Below are positions 9,098 through 20,136 of a DNA stretch of 64,000 nt, one piece after another. The notes under the pieces are model-generated. The model did not search any database, was not told where the DNA came from, and saw only the letters and a list, made by a program, of their open reading frames with translations. Numbering within the stretch: position 1 is the first letter of the stretch; every line of letters begins with the position of its first letter. Source of the DNA: Pseudomonas lini (GTDB lineage Bacteria; Pseudomonadota; Gammaproteobacteria; Pseudomonadales; Pseudomonadaceae); the NCBI RefSeq assembly GCF_001042905.1, contig NZ_JYLB01000004.1, positions 1-64,000 on the forward strand. Direction: 5' to 3'. The position numbers were made by a program, and so were the translations under genes.

Positions 9098-10234
9098 ATG
9101 ATCCCCAGAACCTTGTTCAGCTCCGAGCACGAACTTTTTCGCGACAGCGTGCGAACGTTCCTCGAAAAAGAGGCCGTGCCGTTCCATGGGCAATGGGAAA
9201 AACAAGGTTATATCGACCGCAAACTCTGGAACAAGGCGGGGGAGGCGGGGATGCTCTGTTCGCATCTGCCGGAAGAATATGGCGGGCTGGGGGCGGACTT
9301 TCTCTACAGTGCGGTGGTGATCGAGGAGGTCGGCCGCCTGGGTCTGACCGGCATCGGCTTTTCTCTTCATTCGGATATTGTCGCGCCTTACATCCTGCAT
9401 TACGGCAGTGAAGCGCTGAAACATAAATACCTGCCCAAACTGGTGTCTGGCGAGATGGTCACCGCGATTGCCATGACCGAGCCGGGTGCCGGTTCCGATC
9501 TGCAAGGGGTGAAAACCACCGCTGTGCTGGATGGCGACGAATACGTGATCAACGGTTCGAAGACCTTCATCACCAATGGTTTTCTGGCTGACCTGGTGAT
9601 CGTCGTGGCCAAGACCGATCCAAAGGCAGGAGCGAAGGGCACCAGTCTGTTTCTGGTGGAGGCCAATACGCCGGGCTTCGCCAAGGGTAAGCGTCTGGAA
9701 AAGGTCGGTATGAAGGCTCAGGACACCTCGGAGCTGTTCTTCCAGGACGTTCGGGTGCCAAAGGAAAACCTGCTGGGCCAGGCCGGGATGGGCTTCGCTT
9801 ACCTGATGCAGGAACTGCCGCAGGAGCGTCTGACGGTCGCGGTGGGTGGCTTGGCGTCAGCCGAAGCGGCGTTGCAATGGACGCTGGATTACACCCGTGA
9901 GCGCAAGGCTTTCGGCAAGGCCATCGCCGACTTCCAGAACACCCGCTTCAAGCTCGCTGAAATGGCGACCGAAATCCAGATCGGCCGTGTTTTCGTCGAT
10001 CGCTGCCTGGAACTGCACCTGCAAGGCAAGCTCGACGTGCCGACAGCGGCGATGGCCAAGTACTGGGGCACCGACCTGCAATGCAAGGTGCTCGATGAGT
10101 GCGTGCAGTTGCATGGCGGTTACGGGTTCATGTGGGAATACCCGATCGCCCGGGCGTGGGCGGATGCGCGGGTGCAGCGGATCTATGCCGGGACCAATGA
10201 GATCATGAAGGAGATTATTGCGCGGTCGCTGTAA
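9098..10234 (+). CDS. Acyl-CoA dehydrogenase (long-chain/ACADL-like)
   Basis: A 378-residue FAD-dependent acyl-CoA dehydrogenase catalysing alpha,beta-desaturation in beta-oxidation-type pathways. The N-terminal, middle (AMTEPGAGSDL) and C-terminal (ERKAFGK; QLHGGYGFMWEYPIARAWAD) domains are intact. Where medium-chain enzymes carry the catalytic Glu (YEGT) this protein has YAGT, while a Glu sits at residue 243 in LPQERLTV, the position used by long-chain and isovaleryl-CoA dehydrogenases. The long C-terminal match to vertebrate ACADL is striking. It is divergent from the GlxA-type regulator. The chain-length preference is inference. Confidence 0.9.
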   Translation: MIPRTLFSSEHELFRDSVRTFLEKEAVPFHGQWEKQGYIDRKLWNKAGEAGMLCSHLPEEYGGLGADFLYSAVVIEEVGRLGLTGIGFSLHSDIVAPYILHYGSEALKHKYLPKLVSGEMVTAIAMTEPGAGSDLQGVKTTAVLDGDEYVINGSKTFITNGFLADLVIVVAKTDPKAGAKGTSLFLVEANTPGFAKGKRLEKVGMKAQDTSELFFQDVRVPKENLLGQAGMGFAYLMQELPQERLTVAVGGLASAEAALQWTLDYTRERKAFGKAIADFQNTRFKLAEMATEIQIGRVFVDRCLELHLQGKLDVPTAAMAKYWGTDLQCKVLDECVQLHGGYGFMWEYPIARAWADARVQRIYAGTNEIMKEIIARSL

Positions 10235-10258
10235 TTTGCAGTGACTGGGCAGACGCCA

Positions 10259-10322
10259 TCGCGGGCAAGCCACGCTCCCACAGGTTTGTGATTTCCTGTG
10301 GGAGCGTGGCTTGCCCGCGATT
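10259..10322. repeat. REP (type A) inverted pair, tail to tail
   Basis: ATCGCGGGCAAGCCACGCTC and its complement are separated by a short spacer, making a near-perfect hairpin of about 64 bases between two convergent genes. Confidence 0.85.
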
Positions 10323-10337
10323 GGGCCTATGAATCAA

Positions 10338-11378
10338 TCAAGGTGCAGGATTTGGATGATCCTGGTGAATCGCCTCGATCCCAGCCAACACTTCGTCGGA
10401 AAGTTTGAGCTCGAAGCTGGCAATGTTGCTGTCCAGTTGCTCGAGCGTGGTGGCGCCGATGATGTTGCTGGTGACGAACGGTTGCTGTGTGACGAATGCC
10501 AGTGCCATCTGCGCCGGATCCAGGCCGTGTTCACGAGCCAATGCCACATAACGGCTGCACGCTGCCTCTGACTGAGGATTGAAGTAGCGGCTGAAGCGGC
10601 TGTAGAGGCTCAGGCGACCTTTGGGCGGACGCGCGCCACCTTCGTATTTGCCCGACAGGAAGCCGAACGCCAGTGGTGAATAAGCGAGCAGGCCGCACTG
10701 TTCGCGGATGGCGATTTCCGCCAGGCCGATTTCGAAGCTGCGATTGAGCAGGTTGTAGGGATTCTGGATCGATACGGCGCGTGGCCAGCCCCGGGCTTCG
10801 GCGATGGCGAGGAAACGCATGGTGCCCCACGGGGTTTCGTTGGACAGGCCGATGTGGCGGATCTTGCCGGCCTTGACCTGTTCGTCCAGTGCTTCGAGGG
10901 TGTCTTCCAGCGGGGTGAGGTTGACTTCGCTCGTGTGCTTGTAGCCCAGTTGCCCGAAGAAATTGGTGCTGCGTTCCGGCCAGTGCAACTGATAGAGGTC
11001 GATGTAGTCGGTCTGCAAGCGCTTGAGGCTCGCATCCACGGCCTGGACGATGTGCTCGCGGTTGTGCTTGAGGTGTTTGTCGCGGATGTAGTCAATGGTG
11101 TTGCCGGGGCCGGCGATCTTGCTCGCCAGGATCCAGCCGGCGCGATCGCCACGACTTTTGAAGTAGTTACCGATGTAGCGCTCGGTGGTGGCGTAGGTTT
11201 CGGCCTTGGGCGGCACCGGGTACATTTCGGCGGTGTCGATGAAATTGATCCCGGCGCTCTTGGCCCGTTCGATCTGGGCGAAGGCTTCAGCCTCGCTGTT
11301 TTGCTCGCCCCAGGTCATGGTGCCGAGGCAGATTGCACTCACGTTCAGATCGGTACGGCCTAGCTGGCGATAGTCCAT
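10338..11378 (-). CDS. NADP(H)-dependent aldo/keto reductase (Tas-like)
   Basis: A 346-residue aldo/keto reductase resembling E. coli Tas. The active-site region contains FIDTAEMYP (Asp and Tyr of the tetrad) near residue 50 and LYQLHWPER near residue 135; the C-terminal part has the cofactor-phosphate-binding region ending NIIGATTLEQLDSNI. The ATG at 11378 follows AAGGAGC closely and gives the family start MDYRQLGRTDLNVSAICLGTMTWG; the upstream extension to 11432 is not supported. The physiological substrate is unknown. Confidence 0.9.
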   Translation of the reverse strand: MDYRQLGRTDLNVSAICLGTMTWGEQNSEAEAFAQIERAKSAGINFIDTAEMYPVPPKAETYATTERYIGNYFKSRGDRAGWILASKIAGPGNTIDYIRDKHLKHNREHIVQAVDASLKRLQTDYIDLYQLHWPERSTNFFGQLGYKHTSEVNLTPLEDTLEALDEQVKAGKIRHIGLSNETPWGTMRFLAIAEARGWPRAVSIQNPYNLLNRSFEIGLAEIAIREQCGLLAYSPLAFGFLSGKYEGGARPPKGRLSLYSRFSRYFNPQSEAACSRYVALAREHGLDPAQMALAFVTQQPFVTSNIIGATTLEQLDSNIASFELKLSDEVLAGIEAIHQDHPNPAP

Positions 11379-11553
11379 CGGGTGCTCCTTGGGCAAAACA
11401 ATCATAAAAGCAGGTTGAATTATTTTTCGCAATCTGCATAATTGCGCACCTCTTTCTGCAGTGGAAGTGATGCGCCGCCGCCGAAGAATCTTGCCGTTGA
11501 ACGGACGCGCCGACCCGAGCCCCCGAAAGCGTCTGTATCCGGCTGCCTTTGAC

Positions 11554-11582
11554 TTGTCAAAGTACGCACTATTCAGTAAGAT
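11554..11582 (+). promoter_or_regulatory. Candidate sigma70 promoter of rplM-rpsI
   Basis: TTGTCA (11554-11559), 17 bases, TAAGAT (11577-11582), about 40 bases upstream of the rplM start. An overlapping TTGACT lies at 11549. Pattern match only. Confidence 0.4.
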
Positions 11583-11623
11583 CCGCCGTCTAATTTACAG
11601 GGCGGCCCCTGAGGCTATAAAGA

Positions 11624-12052
11624 ATGAAAACTTTTACTGCTAAACCGGAAACAGTACAGCGCGACTGGTTTGTCGTCGACGCTGCAGGTCAGACCCTGGG
11701 TCGTCTGGCCACCGAAATCGCGAGCCGTCTGCGTGGCAAGCATAAAGCTGAGTACACTCCTCACGTTGACACCGGCGATTACATCGTCGTTATCAATGCC
11801 GAGCAGATTCGTGTAACCGGTGCTAAAACCACCGACAAAATCTACTACTCCCACTCCGGTTTCCCGGGCGGCATCAAGTCGATCAACTTCGAAAAACTGA
11901 TCGCTAAAGCCCCTGAGCGCGTGATCGAGACCGCGGTCAAAGGCATGCTGCCTAAGAACCCGCTGGGTCGCGACATGTATCGTAAGCTGAAAGTCTATGC
12001 GGGCGCTGTACACCCTCATACTGCTCAGCAGCCCCAAGAACTGAAGTTTTAA
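11624..12052 (+). CDS. rplM: 50S ribosomal protein L13
   Basis: A 142-residue L13, the usual length, beginning [20 protein letters not shown] and containing the family core [34 protein letters not shown]. It is one of the early-assembling large-subunit proteins. rpsI follows after 14 bases, the standard bacterial L13-S9 operon. Confidence 0.98.
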   Translation: MKTFTAKPETVQRDWFVVDAAGQTLGRLATEIASRLRGKHKAEYTPHVDTGDYIVVINAEQIRVTGAKTTDKIYYSHSGFPGGIKSINFEKLIAKAPERVIETAVKGMLPKNPLGRDMYRKLKVYAGAVHPHTAQQPQELKF

Positions 12053-12066
12053 CGGAATAGTTCATT

Positions 12067-12459
12067 ATGTCGGCGACTCAAAATTACGGCACTGGCCGTC
12101 GCAAGACCGCAACCGCACGCGTTTTCCTGCGTCCGGGTACTGGTAACATCTCCATCAACAACCGTTCGCTGGATAATTTCTTCGGCCGCGAAACTGCCCG
12201 CATGGTAGTTCGTCAGCCGCTGGAATTGACTGAGACTGTCGAGAAGTTCGACATCTACGTCACCGTGATCGGCGGTGGTGTAAGTGGTCAAGCTGGCGCA
12301 ATCCGCCACGGTATCACTCGCGCACTGATGCAGTACGACGAAACCCTGCGTGGCGCTCTGCGCAAAGCTGGCTTCGTTACTCGCGATGCTCGTGAAGTTG
12401 AACGTAAGAAAGTTGGTCTGCGTAAAGCGCGTAAGCGTCCGCAGTACTCGAAGCGTTAA
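12067..12459 (+). CDS. rpsI: 30S ribosomal protein S9
   Basis: A 130-residue S9 with the family core [18 protein letters not shown] and the basic C-terminal tail ending [11 protein letters not shown], which reaches the P-site tRNA in the ribosome. It is the second gene of the L13-S9 operon and is followed by a strong terminator. Confidence 0.98.
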
Positions 12460-12475
12460 TTCGCTTTCGCGTTCA

Positions 12476-12518
12476 AAAAGAACGCCCAGTTTCCTCGCGA
12501 AGCTGGGCGTTTTTTTAT
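12476..12518 (+). terminator. Intrinsic terminator of rplM-rpsI
   Basis: Stem ACGCCCAG / CTGGGCGT with a 13-base loop and a run of seven T, 20 bases after rpsI. Confidence 0.85.
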
Positions 12519-12553
12519 GGGCGCGATTTATCAAGGAATTGCGCTGTGACAAC

Positions 12554-12580
12554 TTGCCACATCCGCAGAGGCCCTATACT
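12554..12580 (+). promoter_or_regulatory. Possible petABC promoter
   Basis: TTGCCA (12554) and TATACT (12575-12580) with a short 15-base spacer, about 145 bases upstream of petA, in the only sizeable gap before the operon. Weak evidence. Confidence 0.3.
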
Positions 12581-12726
12581 GCAAGGCTTGGCAGTGGAGC
12601 CCCTCGGTAATTACCTTGTCAGAATTGGGGCTTTTCATTACCATTCGGCAAAATTTTTATAAGTTCAGATTTTTACTTAGTAGACGCCTGATTTAACAGG
12701 CCACAAAGCTGATGGGAGAGGACTGA

Positions 12727-13320
12727 ATGAGCAATGACGGCGTGAATGCAGGCCGGCGTCGCTTCTTGGTAGCAGCCACATCCGTGGTGGGTGCTGCAGG
12801 AGCGGTGGGGGCTGCGGTCCCGTTCGTGGGGTCATGGTTTCCCAGTGCCAAGGCGAAAGCCGCAGGTGCACCGGTGAAAGTGAATGTCAGCAAAATCGAG
12901 CCAGGTCAGCAAATGATTGCTGAGTGGCGCGGCCAGCCGGTGTTCATTGTCCGCCGTACCGAGGAAATCCTGGGGAATCTTAAAAAGATCGAGGGCCAGC
13001 TGTCTGACCCGACCTCCAAGAACTCGACGCAACCGACCTATGTCGACCCGGAGACGCGTTCGATCAAGCCAGAAGTTCTGCTGCTGATCGGTATTTGCAC
13101 ACACCTGGGTTGCTCACCGACTTTCCGTCCAGAAGTGGCACCTGCAGACCTGGGCAAGGATTGGGTAGGGGGTTATTTCTGCCCTTGCCACGGTTCTCAC
13201 TACGATTTGGCTGGCCGCGTCTACAAGTCGCAACCTGCGCCTTTGAACCTGCCAGTTCCCCCGCATTCCTATGAGACCGATGACGTCATTGTCATTGGCG
13301 TCGATACGGAGAAAGCGTGA
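12727..13320 (+). CDS. petA: Ubiquinol-cytochrome c reductase iron-sulfur subunit (Rieske)
   Basis: A 197-residue Rieske protein of the cytochrome bc1 complex, transferring electrons from ubiquinol to cytochrome c1 at the periplasmic face. It has a twin-arginine-type start (GRRRFL, residues 9-14) with a following hydrophobic anchor. The [2Fe-2S] ligands are in CTHLGC (124-129) and CPCHGS (152-157), with Cys129 and Cys154 the likely disulfide pair. It is the first gene of petABC; its stop overlaps the petB start. Confidence 0.97.
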   Translation: MSNDGVNAGRRRFLVAATSVVGAAGAVGAAVPFVGSWFPSAKAKAAGAPVKVNVSKIEPGQQMIAEWRGQPVFIVRRTEEILGNLKKIEGQLSDPTSKNSTQPTYVDPETRSIKPEVLLLIGICTHLGCSPTFRPEVAPADLGKDWVGGYFCPCHGSHYDLAGRVYKSQPAPLNLPVPPHSYETDDVIVIGVDTEKA

Positions 13321-14531
13321 TGAGCAAGTTCATGGATTGGGTTGATGCACGCTTTCCCGCGACCAAAATGTGGGAAGACCATCTCAGCAAGTACTATGCC
13401 CCGAAGAACTTCAACTTCTTCTATTTCTTTGGCTCGCTGGCGCTGCTCGTTCTGGTCAACCAGATCGTTACCGGTGTCTGGCTGACCATGAGCTACACCC
13501 CGTCGGCGGAAGAGGCGTTTGCTTCCGTCGAATACATCATGCGCGACGTCGAGCACGGCTCGATCCTGCGCATGCTGCACGCAGTCGGGGCTTCGATGTT
13601 CTTCATCGTCGTTTACCTGCATATGTTCCGTGGCCTGCTTTACGGTTCGTACCAGAAGCCGCGCGAGCTGGTGTGGGTGTTCGGCATGCTGATCTACCTG
13701 GCGCTGATGGCTGAGGCCTTCATGGGTTATCTGCTGCCGTGGGGTCAGATGTCCTACTGGGGTGCCCAGGTAATCATCTCGCTGTTCGGTGCGATCCCGG
13801 TCATCGGTAACGACCTGACCCAGTGGATTCGTGGTGACTACCTGATTTCCGGTATTACCCTTAACCGCTTCTTCGCCTTGCATGTGGTTGCCCTGCCGAT
13901 CGTGATCCTCGGTCTGGTGGTGGTGCACATTCTGGCGCTGCACGAAGTCGGTTCGAATAACCCGGATGGCGTCGACATCAAGAAGCACAAAGACGAAAAC
14001 GGCGTACCGCTGGACGGCATTGCCTTCCACCCGTACTACACCGTGAAAGATATCGTCGGCGTGGTGGTGTTCCTGTTCATCTTCTGCTCGATCGTATTCT
14101 TCTTCCCGGAAATGGGCGGCTACTTCCTCGAGAAGCCGAACTTTGAAGTGGCGAACGCCTTCAAGACCCCTGAGCACATCGCTCCAGTCTGGTACTTCAC
14201 ACCGTTCTACGCGATTCTGCGGGCGGTTCCGGACAAGCTCCTCGGCGTAATCGCCATGGGCGCGGCCATCGCTGTGCTGTTCGTCCTGCCATGGCTGGAT
14301 CGCAGCCCGGTCAAGTCGATGCGCTACAAAGGCTGGCTGAGCAAGATCTGGCTCTGGGTGTTCTGCATCTCGTTCGTGATCCTGGGTGTGTTGGGTGTTC
14401 TGGCTCCAACGCCAGGCCGTACGTTGCTGTCGCAGGTATGTACCTTCCTGTACTTCGCCTACTTCATTCTGATGCCGTTCTACACCAGGCTCGAGAAGAC
14501 CAAACCGGTTCCGGAAAGGGTGACTGGCTGA
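13320..14531 (+). CDS. petB: Cytochrome b subunit of the bc1 complex
   Basis: A 403-residue integral membrane cytochrome b carrying hemes bL and bH and the quinone sites. Heme-ligand helices are visible as MLHAVGASMFFIVVYLHMFRG and FFALHVVALPIVILGLVVVHILALH; the Qo-site PEWY-like motif appears as PVWYFTPFY. The ATG at 13320 overlaps the petA stop (TGATG); a GTG at 13317 is an alternative start. Its stop overlaps the petC ATG, so the three genes are translationally coupled. Confidence 0.97.
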   Translation: MSKFMDWVDARFPATKMWEDHLSKYYAPKNFNFFYFFGSLALLVLVNQIVTGVWLTMSYTPSAEEAFASVEYIMRDVEHGSILRMLHAVGASMFFIVVYLHMFRGLLYGSYQKPRELVWVFGMLIYLALMAEAFMGYLLPWGQMSYWGAQVIISLFGAIPVIGNDLTQWIRGDYLISGITLNRFFALHVVALPIVILGLVVVHILALHEVGSNNPDGVDIKKHKDENGVPLDGIAFHPYYTVKDIVGVVVFLFIFCSIVFFFPEMGGYFLEKPNFEVANAFKTPEHIAPVWYFTPFYAILRAVPDKLLGVIAMGAAIAVLFVLPWLDRSPVKSMRYKGWLSKIWLWVFCISFVILGVLGVLAPTPGRTLLSQVCTFLYFAYFILMPFYTRLEKTKPVPERVTG

Positions 14532-15313
14532 TGAAAAAGCTATTTGCTGTACTGATTCTTGCGGCGATGCCTGTACTGTCTTTCGCATCGACATCGAGTG
14601 GTCCGGAGCTGGAAAAGGTCGATATCGACGTTTCTGACAAGGCTGCCATGCAGGACGGCGCACGTACGTTCGCCAACTATTGCATGGGCTGCCACAGCGC
14701 CAAGTTCCAGCGCTACGAGCGTGTTGCCGATGACCTGGGCATTCCTCATGAGCTGATGCTTGAGAAGCTGGTGTTCACCGGCGCCAAGATCGGTGACCAC
14801 ATGAACATCGGCATGCAACCGGCTGATGCCAAGGCCTGGTTCGGTGCGGCACCGCCCGACCTGACGCTGGTGGCTCGTGTTCGTGGCACAGACTGGCTCT
14901 ACGGCTACCTGCGTTCCTTCTATGAAGACCCGTCGCGTCCTTGGGGCGTGAACAACAAGGTGTTCCCGAACGTCGGCATGCCTAACGTTCTGGTCGGCCT
15001 GCAGGGTCGTCAGGTGGTAGGCTGTAAACAAGTTCAAATCGTCGAAGACGGCAAGAAGCAATACGATCCGCTGACCGGCACCGCTTTGACCCATGAAGCC
15101 TGCGATCAACTGACTGTATTGCCGAAAACCGGCACGCTGAACGAAGAGCAGTTCGACGAGAAGGTCAAGAACCTGGTGACCTTCCTGGCCTACTCGGCCA
15201 ACCCGGTGAAGCTGCAGCATCAGCGCATCGGTACCTATGTGTTGCTGTACCTGGCGTTCTTCTTCGTATTCGCTTACTTGCTCAAGCGTGAATACTGGAA
15301 AGACGTCCATTGA
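14531..15313 (+). CDS. petC: Cytochrome c1
   Basis: A 260-residue cytochrome c1 with an N-terminal signal peptide (to about Ala19), a heme-attachment motif CMGCH at residues 51-55 and a C-terminal membrane anchor (YVLLYLAFFFVFAYLLKREYW). It accepts electrons from the Rieske cluster and passes them to soluble cytochrome c. The start at 14531 overlaps the petB stop; the longer upstream frame from 14291 lies inside petB and is not used. Confidence 0.97.
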   Translation: MKKLFAVLILAAMPVLSFASTSSGPELEKVDIDVSDKAAMQDGARTFANYCMGCHSAKFQRYERVADDLGIPHELMLEKLVFTGAKIGDHMNIGMQPADAKAWFGAAPPDLTLVARVRGTDWLYGYLRSFYEDPSRPWGVNNKVFPNVGMPNVLVGLQGRQVVGCKQVQIVEDGKKQYDPLTGTALTHEACDQLTVLPKTGTLNEEQFDEKVKNLVTFLAYSANPVKLQHQRIGTYVLLYLAFFFVFAYLLKREYWKDVH

Positions 15314-15340
15314 TAGAGCTGTAAGCCATTGCTGTTAATC

Positions 15341-15427
15341 GCGCGCGCCCAGGGGCGTCTCTGAAGGTGTAACGAGTCTGGTGATCCAGGCGTTACGGGA
15401 GGCGCCCTCTGGGCGCGCGTGTTTTTC
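15341..15427 (+). terminator. Hairpin terminator after petABC
   Basis: GCGCGCGCCCAGGGGCG and CGCCCTCTGGGCGCGCG form long arms around a 50-base loop, followed by GTTTTTCC. It separates petC from sspA. Confidence 0.6.
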
Positions 15428-15463
15428 CGTTTCCGATAATTTCAACAAGCGAGGAGGACCGCC

Positions 15464-16081
15464 ATGGGCGTGACCAATCGGTTGGCCTGTTACTCCGACC
15501 CCGCCGACCACTATTCCCACCGAGTGCGCATCGTACTTGCAGAGAAGGGTGTCAGCGCCGAGATCATTTACGTGGAAGCTGGTCGCCAGCCGCCTAAACT
15601 GATTGAAGTGAACCCTTACGGAAGCCTGCCCACCCTGGTCGATCGTGACCTGGCGTTGTGGGAGTCGACCGTGGTGATGGAATATCTGGATGAGCGTTAC
15701 CCGCACCCGCCATTGCTGCCGGTTTATCCTGTGGCGCGTGCCAACAGTCGTCTGCTGATTCATCGCATTCAGCGTGACTGGTGTGGTCTGGTGGATCTGA
15801 TTCTGGATTCGCGGACCAAGGAAGCAGCCCGTGTCGTGGCTCGTAAAGAGCTGCGCGAAAGCCTGACAGGCGTGTCGCCGTTGTTTGCCGACAAGCCGTT
15901 TTTCCTCAGTGAGGAACAAAGTCTGGTGGATTGCTGCCTATTGCCAATACTCTGGCGATTGCCGATTCTGGGTATTGAACTGCCGCGGCCTGCCAAGCCG
16001 CTGCTTGATTATATGGAGCGCTCGTTTGCGCGTGAGGCTTTCCAGGCGAGTCTGTCTGGTGTCGAACGCGATATGCGCTAA
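15464..16081 (+). CDS. sspA: Stringent starvation protein A
   Basis: A 205-residue glutathione-S-transferase-fold protein that, in gamma-proteobacteria, binds RNA polymerase and modulates stress and virulence transcription without transferase activity. The N-terminal thioredoxin-like domain contains [20 protein letters not shown] and [19 protein letters not shown]; a helical C-terminal domain follows. An AGGAGG site precedes the ATG. sspB follows after 16 bases, the usual sspAB operon. Confidence 0.95.
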   Translation: MGVTNRLACYSDPADHYSHRVRIVLAEKGVSAEIIYVEAGRQPPKLIEVNPYGSLPTLVDRDLALWESTVVMEYLDERYPHPPLLPVYPVARANSRLLIHRIQRDWCGLVDLILDSRTKEAARVVARKELRESLTGVSPLFADKPFFLSEEQSLVDCCLLPILWRLPILGIELPRPAKPLLDYMERSFAREAFQASLSGVERDMR

Positions 16082-16097
16082 GGCTTAAGGAGCCGCT

Positions 16098-16511
16098 ATG
16101 AACTCCAGTCGACCTTATCTGGTCCGCGCGCTCTACGAGTGGATTGTGGACAACGATTGCACCCCGCACATGCTGGTTAATTCCGAGTATCCATCGGTGC
16201 AGGTGCCTCAGGGTTTTGCCAGTGACGGACAGATTGTCCTGAACGTTTCCCCGGCAGCCGTGCGTCATCTGCACATGGACAACGAGGCAGTCAGTTTCGA
16301 GGGGCGCTTCGGTGGCGTGCCGCATACCCTGTACGTGCCTATCGCATCGATCCTGGGCATTTACGCTCGGGAGAACGGTCAGGGCATGGTGTTCGATATG
16401 GAATCGCCTCTGGAAGACGAGGAAGAGATCGAACCGGATGATGATGTTCCGCCACCCGACAGCGAGCCGCCGCGTCCCAGCGGTCGACCGAGTTTGAAGG
16501 TGGTGAAGTAA
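16098..16511 (+). CDS. sspB: ClpXP protease specificity-enhancing factor SspB
   Basis: A 137-residue SspB, the adaptor that delivers ssrA-tagged peptides to ClpXP. The substrate-binding domain fills residues 1-105 (SRPYLVRALYEWIVDNDCTP at the start). An acidic, proline-rich linker and the ClpX-docking tail RPSLKVVK follow. The final codons and the stop lie inside the left arm of a perfect 35-bp inverted repeat that continues as the terminator. Confidence 0.95.
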   Translation: MNSSRPYLVRALYEWIVDNDCTPHMLVNSEYPSVQVPQGFASDGQIVLNVSPAAVRHLHMDNEAVSFEGRFGGVPHTLYVPIASILGIYARENGQGMVFDMESPLEDEEEIEPDDDVPPPDSEPPRPSGRPSLKVVK

Positions 16512-16565
16512 TAAAAAAGGCGATCCGAATGGATCGCCTTTTTTATTACTTCACCACCTTCAAAC
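16492..16565 (+). terminator. Perfect 35-bp inverted repeat overlapping the sspB 3' end
   Basis: The arms 16492-16526 and 16531-16565 are exact reverse complements with a 4-base loop (GAAT). The left arm contains the codons for SLKVVK and the sspB stop. The inner part (AAAAAAGGCGATCC / GGATCGCCTTTTTT) alone would be an ordinary terminator; the outer 20 base pairs duplicate coding sequence in inverted orientation. Confidence 0.85.
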
Positions 16566-16567
16566 GG

Positions 16568-16644
16568 GTAGGAGCTGCCGAAGGCTGCGATCTTTTGATT
16601 TTGCTTTTCAAGATCAAAAGATCGCAGCCTTCGGCAGCTCCTAC
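16568..16644. repeat. REP (type B) inverted pair
   Basis: GTAGGAGCTGCCGAAGGCTG and its complement, each extended by CGATCTTTTGA, form a long hairpin directly after the sspB palindrome. Confidence 0.85.
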
Positions 16645-16689
16645 AGGGGCGATGGCGATCTCGAGGATGCCACCGCCGGTAAGCAAGTA

Positions 16690-18324
<1,635 letters not shown>

Positions 18325-18325
<1 letters not shown>

Positions 18326-20136
18326 CAGCGCGAGGTGTCCGGCAGGCGTTGAATCTGACCGTTGGTGAACTCTGCCCATGGCAACTGACGCTCGACCCGT
18401 TGATTCTGAGTCATGCCCAGGCTGCCCGATTGGCCTTGGATGCGGCTGTCCGGCAAGGCCTTGAGTTGCCCCAGGCGCGGTGCCAGGCGATACGCGTCAA
18501 CGCCCATCGCGTACAGGCGGCCCAGGCTGCCGCCGGCTTGTGGCCATTGTGCAGTGACTTGTTTACGCAGCGGGTCGTTGGCATCCAGCAGCCATGGGGT
18601 TTCGCAGAAGCGAATACCGTTCATGTCGTTGTACTGGTTCTGGTCGCCGCTGGCGCTGAATACGTGGGAGGTGGCGTAAACCGGCACGTCACCCGCGTAC
18701 TGGAAGTTCAGGGTCGGTTTGATCTGTTGAGCCTGTTGCGGCGTCGCGGCCAGGAAGATGAACTCGATGTCCTGACGACGCGAAGGTTGTGCGGCAACCT
18801 GCGAGCCAACGGTGCTTTGCAGGCTCTTGGCGCGGCCTTCGCTCTGGCGCAGTTGGAACATGTCGGCAATCTGCTGGGCCAGTTGCACTGGCTGGTCGAC
18901 GCGTTCGGTGGCGACGATGCTGCCACCGTTGGTTTGCCAATCCTGGCTGAACGCCCTGAGTACGCGGTCGCCCCATTCGCCTTTCGGCACCATGATGGCA
19001 GCGCGATGCAGACCGTCGGCGCGTGCACGACGGGACACTTCGCGGGCTTCGTCTTCAGCGGCAAGACCGAACTGGAACAGTTGGGCCGGACCTTGTTCGC
19101 CTTCGCTGTAGTTCAGCGCCAGGGTCGTGATTGGCAGTTGCGGGCGCGCGCTGAGCTGTTTGACCAGCGGCTTCTCCAGCGGGCCGACCACCAGTTGCAC
19201 GCCATCGGCCTGGGCCTTGCGATAGAACTCGTCGAGGGAGGTCAGGCGCGAGCTGTCATAGAACTCGATGGCTGGCGGCTTCTGCCCGGCTTGTTGCGCC
19301 TGGTAGTGAGCGGCCATGAAGCCTTCGCGCAGTGCTTTGCCAACCGAACCCAGCGGGCCGTCTTGCGGCAGCAGCAGGGCAATTTTGCTCAGGGGCTGGC
19401 TGGCCAGTTCCTTGAGTTTGGTCAGTGGCAATGGCAACTGGATGGCGGCCGGATGCTTGGGATTTTGTTCGCGCCAGTGGTCGATCGCGGCTTGCTGCTG
19501 TTCCAGGGTGCCGGCCGTTTTCACCGCCAGCGCCAGACGGATCCAGCCGCCGAGGTCATCGTCGGTGGTCGGCTGCAATTGATCGGTCGGCAGCGACGCG
19601 ATCAGGGTCCAGATTGCTTCGTGGTTTTTGCTGGCTGCTTCACCTTCAAGCATCGGGGCAATGAAGATGCGCTCCCGTGCGGCGGCCAGGGTCTGGCCGT
19701 CGGCCTCAAGGGCGCGGGCATGAACGGTGCCGGTGCGAACCTGTTGTTCGACGGGCAGTTCGCTCAGGCGTTGCAGGCTCGGATGGCTCAGGGCTGTCAG
19801 CGCCGCTTTGGGCTGATTGCGGACCATGGCCAGTTCAGCCGCCAGGGTGTTGGCGAAGACTTGTTGACCAGGCTTGAGTTGTTCCACCGGCACCTGTTGC
19901 AGGATTTGCGCGGACTGGCCGGCATTGCCCTGACGATAAGCCAGGTCTGCTGCGCTCAAACGCAATAGAGCGGCTTTTTCCGGATCTTTGCTTTGCGTGG
20001 CCTGTTCGAGCAGTTGCTCGATACTGGCGTCCGGGGTCCGTGGAAGTTCGCCAAGGCTGGAAGAGGGCGAGCTGGCGCAAGCCGCCAGCAAGGCAGCGAG
20101 GCAGAGGGCAGTGAGCAGCCGCAGGCAAGCGATCAT
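18325..20136 (-). CDS. lpoA: Penicillin-binding protein activator LpoA (LppC family)
   Basis: A 603-residue outer-membrane lipoprotein with signal peptide and lipobox (LAALLAACASS). The N-terminal half is helical TPR-like, and the C-terminal half (from about residue 250, KIALLLPQDGPLGSVGKALREGF) has a periplasmic-binding-protein-like fold. LpoA activates the transpeptidase of PBP1a from the outer membrane. It is divergent from rsmI and heads the block lpoA-yraN-diaA-dolP. Confidence 0.93.

Noticed and set aside
14291..14530. Upstream extension of the petC frame
   Set aside because: It lies wholly inside petB; the signal peptide at 14531 marks the true start. The same reasoning removed extended starts of mraY, ftsW, murG, murC and ftsQ.
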